The notes: generated from the sequence alone by a model not told the origin. Shown: positions 1 to 9,072, counted from the stretch's first letter. The stretch is DNA of 64,000 nt from Streptomyces griseoruber (GCF_001514205.1 NZ_KQ948770.1:124001-188000), one strand, 5' to 3'. Made by a program: numbers and translations.

Positions 1-1
1 C

Positions 2-208
2 CATGTCGCCAACGAGACCCTCGCGCTGACCACGACCTCGGCCCCGGCCACCGCCAACAGCGCCTATGTCGTCGCGGGCTTCGCGGGCGGCGCCACCGCC
101 TCGGCCCTGGCCGGCCTCGCCTTCACCCACTTCGGCTGGGGCGGCGTGGTCACGGTGGCGGCGGTGTGGCTGGCAGTGGGATGGAGCACCACTGCCGTAC
201 GACGGTGA
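2..208 (+). CDS. MFS transporter, C-terminal end (5' truncated by window)
   Basis: An open frame enters from the left edge and stops with TGA at 206-208, giving about 68 residues. The peptide has two hydrophobic, Gly/Ala-rich stretches (around AYVVAGFAGGATASALAGLAF and WGGVVTVAAVWLAVGW) joined by a short polar loop, and ends in a basic tail. This is the usual pattern of the last two transmembrane helices of a 12-TM major facilitator permease. The substrate cannot be inferred from this fragment. It converges with the acyl-CoA ligase gene on the other strand. The family call rests on hydropathy and general resemblance only. Confidence 0.6.
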   Translation, partial: HVANETLALTTTSAPATANSAYVVAGFAGGATASALAGLAFTHFGWGGVVTVAAVWLAVGWSTTAVRR

Positions 209-283
209 AGGCGCCGTCGTCGACCCGGCGCGCGCCGGGCAGGTGCCGCGAGGTGACCTGCCCGGCGGGCGCCTCCACCGTAC

Positions 284-1939
<1,656 letters not shown>

Positions 1940-2000
1940 GGCGTCCTCCCAGGGCGGCGACATTGCCTACGCGGTGGTAACGGTTGCGATGATTCTGCGC

Positions 2001-2018
2001 ACATACCGCGCGGTATGT
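2001..2018. promoter_or_regulatory. 18-bp perfect palindrome, probable TetR-type operator
   Basis: ACATACCGCGCGGTATGT is a perfect inverted repeat (9+9 bp) lying between the acyl-CoA ligase start and the sigma-factor gene. Palindromes of this form in front of fatty-acid activation genes are typically bound by TetR-family repressors in actinobacteria. No such regulator is encoded beside it, so the binding protein is inferred, not seen. Confidence 0.6.
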
Positions 2019-2080
2019 CACTAGGTAGCGATGATCGATCACATCACTTAAAGCCCCGGTAAAACCACCACGTCGGCGCG

Positions 2081-2629
2081 CTAGCGGACAAGCACCAGCT
2101 CAGGATCCTCGCGGAGCTTGCCGAGCGCCCGGGACACCGCCGACTTCACCGTGCCCACCGAGACCCCGAGGAGGTCGGCCGTCTGGACCTCGCTGAGGTC
2201 CTCGTAGTACCTCAGGACGACCATCGCCCGCTGCCGGTCCGGCAGCTTCATGACCGCCCGCCACATCGCGTCGTGCAGCGCCTGCCGCTCGGCCTGGTCC
2301 TCCTCACCTGCCGTGGGCTCCGGCTCGGGCAGTTCGTCGCAGACGTACTCGTCGACCTTGCGCTTGCGCCACTGCGAGGTGCGGGTGTTCAGCAGGGCGC
2401 GGCGGACATAGCCGTCGATCGCCCGGTGGTCCTCGATCCGCTCCCACGCGACGTACGTCTTGGCGAGCGCGGTCTGGAGCAGGTCCTCCGCGTCGCTCGG
2501 GTTGGCCGTGAGGGACCGGGCGGTGCGCAGCAGCACCGGCTGGCGGGCGCTGACGTACGACGCGAAGGACGGGTACGGAGACGGCCGCCTCTGGCCGTGG
2601 GAGGCGCTGGTGCAGACGGGTGTGGTCAT
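2081..2629 (-). CDS. ECF RNA polymerase sigma factor, SigE family
   Basis: A 182-residue group 4 sigma factor that would direct RNA polymerase to a specific promoter set. Region 2 is visible around residues 37-90 (SDAEDLLQTALAKTYVAW, followed by an Arg/Lys-rich stretch). Region 4 lies at about 128-175 and includes LPDRQRAMVVLRYYEDLSE and a helix-turn-helix, LLGVSVGTVKSAVSRALGKL. GGAG sits just upstream of the ATG. No anti-sigma factor or lipoprotein is encoded next to it, and the 3' neighbour is the thiolase operon on the same strand. It may be controlled at transcription. The subfamily call comes from overall similarity to the actinobacterial SigE-type ECF group; the stress it answers is unknown. 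Confidence 0.9.
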   Translation of the reverse strand: MTTPVCTSASHGQRRPSPYPSFASYVSARQPVLLRTARSLTANPSDAEDLLQTALAKTYVAWERIEDHRAIDGYVRRALLNTRTSQWRKRKVDEYVCDELPEPEPTAGEEDQAERQALHDAMWRAVMKLPDRQRAMVVLRYYEDLSEVQTADLLGVSVGTVKSAVSRALGKLREDPELVLVR

Positions 2630-2717
2630 GGCTCCACGCTAGGAGTGAGGGCCTGTAATCCGGATCGCCCGCAGGTGCCGAAGACGGGTCCGCCTCAGGT
2701 TGTAGGGGTGGTGCCGG

Positions 2718-2738
2718 CTCCACCTCCTGTAGGTGGAG
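2718..2738 (-). terminator. Hairpin between thiolase operon and sigma-factor gene
   Basis: CTCCACCT and AGGTGGAG form an 8-bp perfect stem with a 5-base loop, about 50 bases after the thiolase stop on the minus strand. It could end the hydratase-thiolase transcript. There is no clear T-tract, so an operator for the downstream sigma gene is also possible. Confidence 0.4.
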
Positions 2739-2789
2739 CGGGGGACGCCGAGTACTACGGGTCGCCCCCCTGAGACGTACCGCCCGGGT

Positions 2790-3959
2790 TCAGCCGTCGG
2801 CGGTCAGGACCAGGCCGGACGTGGGCACTCCCGTCCCGGCCGTCACCAGGGTCCGGGCCGCGCCCGGCACCTGGTTGACGGAGGTGCCGCGCAGCTGCCG
2901 TACCGCTTCCGCCACCCCGTTCATCCCGTGGAGGTACGCCTCCCCCAGCTGGCCCCCGTGGGTGTTGAGCGGCACGCGGTCCTCCGCGACGAAGGCGGCC
3001 GCCTCGCCCGGCGCGCAGAAGCCGAACTCCTCCAGCTGCATCAGCACGAACGGGGTGAAGTGGTCGTAGACGACGGCCACGTCGACGTCGGCGGGCGCGA
3101 GTCCCGAGGTGCGCCAGAGCTGACGGGCCACCACGGCCATCTCCGGCAGACCGGTCAGGTCGTCGCGGTAGAAGCTGGTCATCTGCTCCTGGGCCCGCCC
3201 GGCGCCCTGCGCGGCCGCCGCGATCACGGCGGGCGGATGCGGCAGGTCACGGGCCCGCTCCAGCGAGGTGACGACCAGGGCCTGGCCGCCGTCCGTCTCC
3301 TGGCAGCAGTCCAGCAGCCTGAGCGGCTCGGCGATCCAGCGGGAGGAGGCGTGGTCGGCGAGGGTGATCGGGCGGCCGTGGAAGTACGCCGCCGGATTCG
3401 CCGCCGCGTGCCGGCGGGCCGTGACGGCGACCGGCCCGAAGGCCTCCTCCGCAGTCAGCCCGTAGGTGTGCAGATACCGCTGGGCCGCCATCGCCACCCA
3501 GGAGGCCGGGGTGAGCAGCCCGAAGGGCATCACCCAGCCCAGCGCCGCCCCTTCGGCGGTGGGTTCCCGGTGTCTGACCCCGGAGCCGAAGCGGCGGCCC
3601 GAACGCTCGTTGAAGGCCCGGTAGCAGACCACCACCTCCGCCACACCCGCCGCGATCGCGAGCGCCGCCTGCTGGACGGTCGCACAGGCCGCCCCGCCGC
3701 CGTAGTGCACCCGGGAGAAGAAGGACAGCTCGCCCATCCCGCAGGCCTGCGCCACGGTGATCTCCGGGCTGGTGTCCATGGTGAACGTCACCAGACCGTC
3801 CACGTCGGCCGCCGTCAGCCCCGCGTCGTCGAGCGCCGCCCGCACCGCCTCCGCCGCCAGCCGGAGTTCGCTGCGCCCCGAGTCCTTGGAGAACTCGGTG
3901 GCCCCGATGCCGACGACGGCGGCCCGGCCGCCCAGCTCGTCACGCGCGCGTACGCTCAT
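2790..3959 (-). CDS. Thiolase-fold lipid-transfer/retro-aldolase protein (Ltp2-like)
   Basis: A 389-residue thiolase-superfamily protein of the SCP-x/lipid-transfer subgroup. The N-terminus (VVGIGATEFSKDSGRSE) and the GGGAACATVQQAALAIAAG region are typical. Its start codon overlaps the stop of the preceding MaoC gene (ATGA), and that gene in turn overlaps a MaoC/Zn-ribbon gene. This arrangement matches the mycobacterial steroid side-chain module in which Ltp2 cleaves a beta-hydroxyacyl-CoA by retro-aldol reaction while docked on the Zn-ribbon (DUF35) domain of ChsH2. The retro-aldolase role is inferred from that context; a conventional beta-ketothiolase role is less likely for this subgroup. 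Third and last gene of the operon. Confidence 0.85.
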   Translation of the reverse strand: MSVRARDELGGRAAVVGIGATEFSKDSGRSELRLAAEAVRAALDDAGLTAADVDGLVTFTMDTSPEITVAQACGMGELSFFSRVHYGGGAACATVQQAALAIAAGVAEVVVCYRAFNERSGRRFGSGVRHREPTAEGAALGWVMPFGLLTPASWVAMAAQRYLHTYGLTAEEAFGPVAVTARRHAAANPAAYFHGRPITLADHASSRWIAEPLRLLDCCQETDGGQALVVTSLERARDLPHPPAVIAAAAQGAGRAQEQMTSFYRDDLTGLPEMAVVARQLWRTSGLAPADVDVAVVYDHFTPFVLMQLEEFGFCAPGEAAAFVAEDRVPLNTHGGQLGEAYLHGMNGVAEAVRQLRGTSVNQVPGAARTLVTAGTGVPTSGLVLTADG

Positions 3960-4405
3960 CGCGGGTCGTCCTCCCGGAGGGTGACCGTCACGCTTCCGAT
4001 GCCGTGCCCCTCGCGCGCCGCGCCCGGCACCGCGCAGGTCACCGTGCCGGTGACATGCCGTCCGATGCCGTTGTCGCCGGTGATCCGCACCACGACCGTG
4101 TCGTCCTCGCGGACCTCCTCGACCGTGCCCCGCAACACCATGGTGTCCCCCGGGTGGTTGGGCGCCCCGAGCCGGATCGCGACCTTGTGGATGCGGGCCT
4201 GCGGGCCGAAGGTGTCGGTGAGGTAGCGGCCGACCAGGCCGTTGGTGGTGAGGATGTTCATGAAGACGTCCGGGGAGCCCTTCGCGCGGGCCGCCTCGGG
4301 GTCGTGGTGCACGTCCTGGTAGTCGCGCGAGGCGAGCGCCCCGGCGACGATCAGCGTCCGGGTGATCTCGATCTCCAGCGGGGGCAGCACATCACCGGCG
4401 TTCAC
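3956..4405 (-). CDS. MaoC-type enoyl-CoA hydratase (ChsH1-like)
   Basis: A 149-residue single hotdog-fold protein. The catalytic hydratase signature is present as DYQDVHHDPEAA near residues 29-40, with the Asp and His expected to activate water, followed by GSPDVFMNI. The GTG at 4405 is chosen because GGGAGGTGAC precedes it and because it overlaps the stop of the upstream gene as GTGA; a longer in-frame extension is open but would run through that gene. Single-domain MaoC proteins of this size act as heteromers with a partner lacking the catalytic dyad, which fits the neighbour. The product likely hydrates a 2-enoyl-CoA that is then cleaved by the adjacent thiolase-like enzyme. Confidence 0.85.
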   Translation of the reverse strand: MNAGDVLPPLEIEITRTLIVAGALASRDYQDVHHDPEAARAKGSPDVFMNILTTNGLVGRYLTDTFGPQARIHKVAIRLGAPNHPGDTMVLRGTVEEVREDDTVVVRITGDNGIGRHVTGTVTCAVPGAAREGHGIGSVTVTLREDDPR

Positions 4406-5301
4406 GCCGTCACCTCCCGGAACACGGGCAGCGTCAGCTCGTCGTCGTAGCGCCGGAACTCCAGCCGTACCGGCATCCCGATCCGCACCTTGTCGTACGG
4501 CATCCCGACCACGTCGCTCACGATCCGCACCCCCTCGGCGAGTTCGACCAGGACGACCGCGTACGGCGGCTCGAAGGCCGGGAACGGCGGGTGGTGCAGG
4601 ACGACGTACGAGAACACGGTCCCCTCGCCGGACGCCTCCACGGTGTCCCACTCCGGGCAGCCGCAGCTCTGGCAGCCGGGCAGCCACGGGAAGCGGAGGG
4701 CCGCGCAGGAGGCGCAGCGCTGGAGGAGGAGGCGGTGCTCGCGCACGCCCTCCCAGAAGCCGGCGTTGTCGCGGTTGACGACGGGCCGGGGCCGGCGCTC
4801 GGGCGGTGCCGCTCTCCGGCGGGCCGGGGCGTACTTGAGGATGCGGAAGCGGTGGGTGCCGACGAGCTCGGGGCCGACCCTGACGTCCGTCCGGGTCGTA
4901 ACGAAGTGGCCGGTGCCCAGCTTGGTGGTCTTCCGCTCCGACACCGACTCGATCACCGTGTCGAAGGCGACCTCGTCCCCGGGGCGCAGCGGGCGGACGT
5001 ACTCCTGCTCGCAGTCGGTGGCCACGACCGCCGTACAGCCCGCCTCGTCGAGTACGGCGAGCAGTTCCTCATAGGCGGGGGCGCGGCCCCCGTGGCCGCC
5101 GAGGCCGCCCATGATCCAGGCCTGGAGCATGGTGGGCGGGGCGATCGCGTCGGGCCCGGTGTACGCGGGGTTGCCGTCGCCCATGGCCTCGCACCAGTGC
5201 CGGATCATGGGCGCGTTGACGGGGTCCCGGCCGGTGCCGGCGACGGCGGCGGGCCGGCCCTCGTAGGCCTTCAGACGTGCGTGGAGCCCGTCGTCGTCCA
5301 C
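4402..5301 (-). CDS. Fused MaoC-like and Zn-ribbon/OB-fold (DUF35) protein (ChsH2-like)
   Basis: A 299-residue two-domain protein. Residues about 1-160 are a MaoC-like hotdog domain (GDGNPAYTGPDA) without the catalytic His of an active hydratase. Residues about 175-299 hold a rubredoxin-like zinc ribbon (CASC...CQSC) followed by an OB-fold of the acyl-CoA-associated DUF35 type. The same fusion occurs in mycobacterial ChsH2, where the hotdog half pairs with ChsH1 and the Zn-ribbon half binds the Ltp2 aldolase. The GTG start at 5301 follows GGAGGGAG. It is the first gene of a three-gene coupled operon and has an inverted repeat about 40 bp upstream. Its substrate need not be a steroid. Confidence 0.85.
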   Translation of the reverse strand: MDDDGLHARLKAYEGRPAAVAGTGRDPVNAPMIRHWCEAMGDGNPAYTGPDAIAPPTMLQAWIMGGLGGHGGRAPAYEELLAVLDEAGCTAVVATDCEQEYVRPLRPGDEVAFDTVIESVSERKTTKLGTGHFVTTRTDVRVGPELVGTHRFRILKYAPARRRAAPPERRPRPVVNRDNAGFWEGVREHRLLLQRCASCAALRFPWLPGCQSCGCPEWDTVEASGEGTVFSYVVLHHPPFPAFEPPYAVVLVELAEGVRIVSDVVGMPYDKVRIGMPVRLEFRRYDDELTLPVFREVTA

Positions 5302-5341
5302 GGTCGCCGCTCCCTCCGGGAAATCACCGCTCGGGCAGGTT

Positions 5342-5358
5342 TCTGACTGTCCGTCAGA
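5342..5358. promoter_or_regulatory. Inverted repeat, probable TetR-type operator of the ChsH2/ChsH1/Ltp2-like operon
   Basis: TCTGACTGTCCGTCAGA has perfect 6-bp arms and a 5-base spacer. It lies 41 bp upstream of the first gene of the operon, in the position of a core promoter. The arms differ from the ACATACC-type palindrome in front of the acyl-CoA ligase, so two different repressors are implied. The regulator is not encoded here. Confidence 0.5.
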
Positions 5359-5550
5359 TACGGGGCGCTGTCAAGGTCGCGGGAGAGGGCCGGGGCGGCG
5401 CGGACACGCTTGCGCGGCCATGGTTCGGACACGACTGCGCGGCGGTGCCGAAGCACCGCCGCGCAGTCGCGGTCACACCCCCACGGAGCACACTCCGGCG
5501 GGGACCGGGGCCGGCGCCCCCGGTCCCCGCCGGCTCACCGGCTCACCGGC

Positions 5551-5865
5551 TCACCGGAAGAGCGGGGCGAAGGAGACCGCGGTGTTGCTGTTGCCCTGGT
5601 TGAGGGCCGTGTAGGCGGCCCCGTTGACCTGCCCGGTGTTGCTCTGGTTCGCGGCGCCCGAGCCGACGGCGTTCTGCTGGGTGGTCGAGGAGTTGCCGTT
5701 GTTGTCGCGTCCGACACCGCTGCCCACGATGCTCGCGACACCCGCGTTCGATCCGTCGTCCGCGAAACCGCCGTTGTCCGCCACCGCGACGCCGGTGAAG
5801 AGCGCGGCGGCCAGCGGAAGGGCGGAGACGGCGGCGATGACGCGGGCGGTACGGATGCTTGCCAT
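5551..5865 (-). CDS. Small secreted Asn/Gly-rich protein
   Basis: A 104-residue protein with a clear Sec signal peptide (MASIRTARVIAAVSALPLAA, cleavage probably after AVA near residue 29). The short mature part is rich in Asn, Gly, Ser and Gln (NNGNSSTTQQNAVGSGAANQ). It has no cysteine, so it is not a chaplin, and there is no sortase signal. The ATG at 5865 has GGAGG six bases upstream, while an ATG six codons earlier has none. Low-complexity N/G/S/Q content suggests a cell-surface or self-assembling protein, but no family was recognised. Confidence 0.75.
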   Translation of the reverse strand: MASIRTARVIAAVSALPLAAALFTGVAVADNGGFADDGSNAGVASIVGSGVGRDNNGNSSTTQQNAVGSGAANQSNTGQVNGAAYTALNQGNSNTAVSFAPLFR

Positions 5866-6224
5866 GTTGGTCCTCCAGACCATCGGTTATGCAGTACGAA
5901 GCCCTGAACTGCGGCTTCCAACAGGCCGGTTGGCCGACCGGCCCGGCACGGTGACGACGTCGCGAGACCAGAGTTGCCCACCTGATCACCGCCGAACCAC
6001 CCCGGAAGACCCGATTAGCACGCAAGCGTGATGACAAGTCGATAAACCCCTAGCCGCATTTTTCTTGCCCCGGACGCCACAACCCCCGGCAAGTCGGACA
6101 CCTGTCACGCAGGCCCCACAAGAGGCGAAGCGTTCCGCCAGATTTCCGTCCCCCCGTGCCGCCCCCGGCGCGTCGCGACGGCCTCACCCTTCCTTTTCTC
6201 GAACACCAGTACGACACTGGGTGC
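5866..6224. other. Divergent intergenic region
   Basis: This 359-bp stretch separates the minus-strand small secreted protein from the plus-strand primase-like gene. It includes an unusually AT-rich patch around 6015-6070 (relative to the surroundings), a likely place for the promoters of both genes. I see no convincing ORF and no strong hairpin. Confidence 0.4.
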
Positions 6225-7172
6225 ATGGCCACCACCGACCGGCACAGCACCCGGAACCCGGACCGCCGTCCGGACCGGCACCCCCGGCAGGCCGCCACCC
6301 TGGCCCTCGCCCACGCCCTGTCGGCCGCCGAGCGCGGCCTGGCCGTCATCCCCCTGTCCCGGACCAAACTCCCGGCCCTGCGCTCGCCCCACCGCCCCGA
6401 GGACCCTCCGTGCCACGGCACCTGCGGACGCTTCGGCCACGGGGTGTACGACGCCTCGACCGACCCGGCCCGCATCCGCGCGCTCTTCGCCGCCGCCCCC
6501 TGGGCCACCGGCTACGGCATCGCGTGCGGCCTGCCCCCGCACCATCTGATCGGCGTCGACCTGGACACCAAGTCCGGCACGGACGCCACGGGCGCCCTGC
6601 GCGAACTGGGCCTGCGCCACCTGTTCACCATCCCGCCGACGGTCGTGGTCGTCACCCCCTCCGGCGGACGGCACCTCTGGCTCACCGGACCGCCGGACGT
6701 CGTGATCCCCAACTCGGCCGGCCGCCTGGCCCCCGGCATCGACATCCGGGGCGCCGGGGGATACCTGGTCGGCCCCGGTTCGCGCACGGCACACGGGGTG
6801 TACGGCACGGCCCCGGGCACGGGACACCTCGTACCGGCGCCCTGCCCGCGGGCGCTGCTGAGGCTGCTGGCGCCGGGGGTGCGTCGCGGGCGGGCGGCGT
6901 CCGGGGCCGGGGCGGTCACCGGGGCCGCGGGTGGCCCCTCGGCCGGGGCGGACGGCGCGCACGGCCGCGGGCTGATCCAGTTCGTCCTGGCCGCGCACGA
7001 GGGCCAGCGCAACACCCGGCTGTTCTGGGCGGCCTGCCGGGCCTACGAGAACGGCATCGGCGAGGCGCTCGCCGACGCGCTGGTCGCTGCGGCGGTCCGC
7101 ACGGGGCTGACGGAACGCGAGGCCCGCTCCACGGTCGCGTCGGCGGCGCGGATGACCCGCCCTACGGCGTGA
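6225..7172 (+). CDS. Bifunctional DNA primase/polymerase (Prim-Pol, AEP superfamily) domain protein
   Basis: A 315-residue protein with the archaeo-eukaryotic primase-type fold. The metal-binding motif GVDLDTKSG (hhDhD) and the later GGRHLWL motif are both present, along with GIDIRGAGGYLVGPGS, typical of bacterial Prim-Pol proteins. A Cys/His cluster (CHGTCGRFGHG) near residues 64-74 may bind zinc. Plasmid and phage homologues prime DNA replication, but here there is no helicase domain or mobile-element context, so a housekeeping or repair role is more likely. The C-terminal 70 residues form a small helical domain. The ATG at 6225 is chosen because the upstream extension is not protein-like. 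The last 11 bases overlap the convergent lipoprotein gene. Confidence 0.85.
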   Translation: MATTDRHSTRNPDRRPDRHPRQAATLALAHALSAAERGLAVIPLSRTKLPALRSPHRPEDPPCHGTCGRFGHGVYDASTDPARIRALFAAAPWATGYGIACGLPPHHLIGVDLDTKSGTDATGALRELGLRHLFTIPPTVVVVTPSGGRHLWLTGPPDVVIPNSAGRLAPGIDIRGAGGYLVGPGSRTAHGVYGTAPGTGHLVPAPCPRALLRLLAPGVRRGRAASGAGAVTGAAGGPSAGADGAHGRGLIQFVLAAHEGQRNTRLFWAACRAYENGIGEALADALVAAAVRTGLTEREARSTVASAARMTRPTA

Positions 7173-7848
7173 ACACCTGCTCCAGCCGGTGGATGGCCCC
7201 GTCGTCGCCGGTCTCGTACCGGAAGACCAGACCGGAGTCGGGGTGCGCGTCGACCCAGTCGATCAGCTCCTGCACGCCGATGCGCCGGTTCTCGGTGCTG
7301 TCGGTGATCGGCGTGACGGCGGTGACGTACGCGGCCTGGTCGAGGGCCCAGCGGCTGTCCTCGCCGGAGACGACGAACGGGGCGCCGTCGGTGTCCTCGC
7401 CCGGGCATCCCCAGGCCCCGTGCTGGATGACCAGGTTCACCTTGCCGGTGTCGGCGGGGAGTTCCTCGATCCGGAACAGGGCGAACTCGTCGGGGTCGTA
7501 GTCGTCGGGGGTGGGAGGCTTGTCGGCGCAGCCGGGGGCGGATCCGGCGGGCGCGGCGGGGGTGGCCGGGGTGGCGGCGGAGGGCTTGGCCTTGGAGGTA
7601 CCGGCGGACGTGCCGGTCGACGTACCGGCGGACGTGCCGGCGGACGTGCCGGTGGACGTCTCCGTGGCGACGGAGCCGGCGGGCTCGGCGGTGGTGCCGG
7701 CCGTGGTGCCGGCGCTCTTCGCCGCACCCGCGCTCGCGGCGGTCTCCCCCGCTGCGGAGCCGCCCTTCTCACAGCCGGTGAGTACGGCGGTCAGCGTGGC
7801 GGCGGCCATGAGCGCGCCGACGACGGGTCTGAGCCGGTTGACCTTCAT
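7162..7848 (-). CDS. Lipoprotein of unknown function with Thr/Ser/Ala repeat linker
   Basis: A 228-residue secreted lipoprotein. The signal peptide ends in the lipobox LTGC (Cys26). Residues about 30-105 are a disordered linker with tandem TSAG/TSTG repeats followed by Ala-Pro. The remaining ~120 residues form a compact domain that begins at a Cys (GCADKPPTP) and has a second Cys (WGCPGED), a likely disulfide. No catalytic motif was recognised. Its 3' end overlaps the end of the Prim-Pol gene by 11 bp on the opposite strand. Confidence 0.8.
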   Translation of the reverse strand: MKVNRLRPVVGALMAAATLTAVLTGCEKGGSAAGETAASAGAAKSAGTTAGTTAEPAGSVATETSTGTSAGTSAGTSTGTSAGTSKAKPSAATPATPAAPAGSAPGCADKPPTPDDYDPDEFALFRIEELPADTGKVNLVIQHGAWGCPGEDTDGAPFVVSGEDSRWALDQAAYVTAVTPITDSTENRRIGVQELIDWVDAHPDSGLVFRYETGDDGAIHRLEQVFTP

Positions 7849-8003
7849 CTGGGACGTCCCCCCTGTGCACGGGCGGCCCAGTCGGCCGCACCCCGAGGCG
7901 GGACGCTAACAACGTCCCTGGTCGGAGGGGAGACCAGCAAGCCCTTGCGTCACACAGTCGAGACACAGCCGTCACGGGGCCGGGACGGGTGTGACGGGGC
8001 GCA

Positions 8004-8024
8004 TGCGGAGGGAGTGCCTCCGCA
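8004..8024 (-). terminator. Hairpin after the 8069-8422 gene
   Basis: TGCGGAGG and CCTCCGCA form a perfect 8-bp stem with a 5-base loop, about 45 bases beyond the stop of the minus-strand gene. It could act as a terminator, though no T-run follows. Confidence 0.4.
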
Positions 8025-8068
8025 GAGGCACCCCCCGTACGACGGGCCGGCCCGGTGAGGCCGCCGAG

Positions 8069-8422
8069 TCAGTCGGGCAGCCGGTCGAGCACCCACGCAC
8101 CGAGCTCGGAAGTCATGGCGCAGTGCGGGTCGTTGTTCCCGGAGAGCAGGAAGTCGTCGAGATCGGACTGCTCCGGGGGCAGCTCGTCGATGTCGGCGTA
8201 CAGGTCGTCCTGCCGGTCGAGGTCGCGGATGGAGACCGCGCTGACGGACGGCACGAAGCACACGGCCCGGTGCACGAGGTCGGCGGTCTCGCCGAACTCC
8301 GCGAGCTGGTCGCCGACGAGGCCGAACGACTCCAGGGTGCCGCCCGGCGCCCCGTCCAGCTCGGGGAAGCCGCGGGTGGTGATGGTGTGCGGTCCGCCGA
8401 GGATGCCGTTGAGCACGGCCAC
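8069..8422 (-). CDS. Hypothetical acidic protein, N-terminus uncertain
   Basis: A 117-residue acidic protein (pI low, many Asp/Glu) with no recognised domain; the C-terminal part includes LDDFLLSGNNDPH. The GTG at 8422 is the first acceptable start, but it lacks a good ribosome-binding site. The frame stays open for another ~50 protein-like codons (GSLWTWGRGDG... FDGTYFLAQW) up to a TAA at 8575-8573, with no ATG or GTG among them. An ATG at 8584 leads straight into that TAA. The gene may therefore be longer with an unusual start, or disrupted by a frameshift. Confidence 0.5.
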   Translation of the reverse strand: MAVLNGILGGPHTITTRGFPELDGAPGGTLESFGLVGDQLAEFGETADLVHRAVCFVPSVSAVSIRDLDRQDDLYADIDELPPEQSDLDDFLLSGNNDPHCAMTSELGAWVLDRLPD

Positions 8423-8659
8423 CTCGGCCGGCTCGCCCTGCCACTGCGCGAGGAAGTAGGTGCCGTCGAAGAGCGGACCGGAGCAGCTCAGCGTCTTCGC
8501 GCCGGCCCGGACGCCGTTGCCCCTGCCGTCGCCGCGTCCCCAGGTCCACAGACTGCCCGACGCGCCGGAAACTTACGGGGCCATGATCACTCGCCCCACA
8601 GCAGCTCCAGCCCAAAGCCGCTCCGCCGACCGCGAGCTACCGTGCACCCAGGGGGTGTC

Positions 8660-8866
8660 ATGAACGACCGAGATCTACTTGAGTACGAGCGGATGTGGAC
8701 CACCGAACGCGATCAGTGGGAGCTGCACGAGACCGGAGTGGGCTACCTGCCGATCCGGAAAGGTGATCCGCCCATGGCGGAACTCATCTGTGACGACGAC
8801 CTGGCAGACCAAGTGATCGCGAGAATGCTTGCCGCGGGAGTCACAGTCGTGGCCCGGCCCAGCTGA
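8660..8866 (+). CDS. Conserved small hypothetical protein
   Basis: A 68-residue soluble protein starting at an ATG preceded by a G-run (GGGGGTGTC). It is charged and has Trp, Tyr and Glu-rich segments (YERMWTTERDQWELHE), ending in a hydrophobic helix (ADQVIARMLAAGVTVVA). No family was recognised. It stands alone on the plus strand between the acidic hypothetical gene and tRNA-Ser. Codon use has the strong third-position GC bias of the neighbours, supporting it as a real gene. Confidence 0.65.
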   Translation: MNDRDLLEYERMWTTERDQWELHETGVGYLPIRKGDPPMAELICDDDLADQVIARMLAAGVTVVARPS

Positions 8867-8942
8867 GCACCGTGCCCCTCGCGTGCCCGATCGGCCGGGG
8901 AGGCACGGGGTGCAGCGGTCAATGACGGGGACGTGACATAGC

Positions 8943-8979
8943 GAGAGCCTCCGACCGATTTCGCTGGTCAGAGGCTCTC
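8943..8979 (-). terminator. Hairpin downstream of tRNA-Ser(UGA)
   Basis: GAGAGCCTC and GAGGCTCTC form a perfect 9-bp stem that can be extended inward by GACC/GGTC with one unpaired base. It starts a few bases after the 3' end of the minus-strand tRNA, as expected for its terminator. Confidence 0.65.
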
Positions 8980-8985
8980 TCACTG

Positions 8986-9072
8986 CGGAGACGGTGGGAT
9001 TTGAACCCACGGTGACATCGCTGCCACGACGGTTTTCAAGACCGTTCCCTTAGGCCGCTCGGGCACGTCTCC
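8986..9072 (-). tRNA. tRNA-Ser (anticodon UGA)
   Basis: An 87-nt cloverleaf. The acceptor stem is GGAGACG/CGTCTCC with discriminator G. The anticodon arm is ACGGT-CTTGAAA-ACCGT (anticodon TGA), there is a long variable arm as in all class II serine tRNAs, and the T-arm carries GGTTCAAAT. CCA is not encoded. It reads UCA and, by wobble, other UCN codons. A strong hairpin follows directly. Confidence 0.97.

Noticed and set aside
5551..5865. Chaplin or rodlin
   Set aside because: The mature protein has no cysteine pair and no rodlin-like sequence, only general Asn/Gly richness.
8986..9072. Integration site of a mobile element at tRNA-Ser
   Set aside because: No integrase, no duplicated tRNA 3' end nearby and no change in composition were seen; the same holds for tRNA-Ser at 32051-32138.
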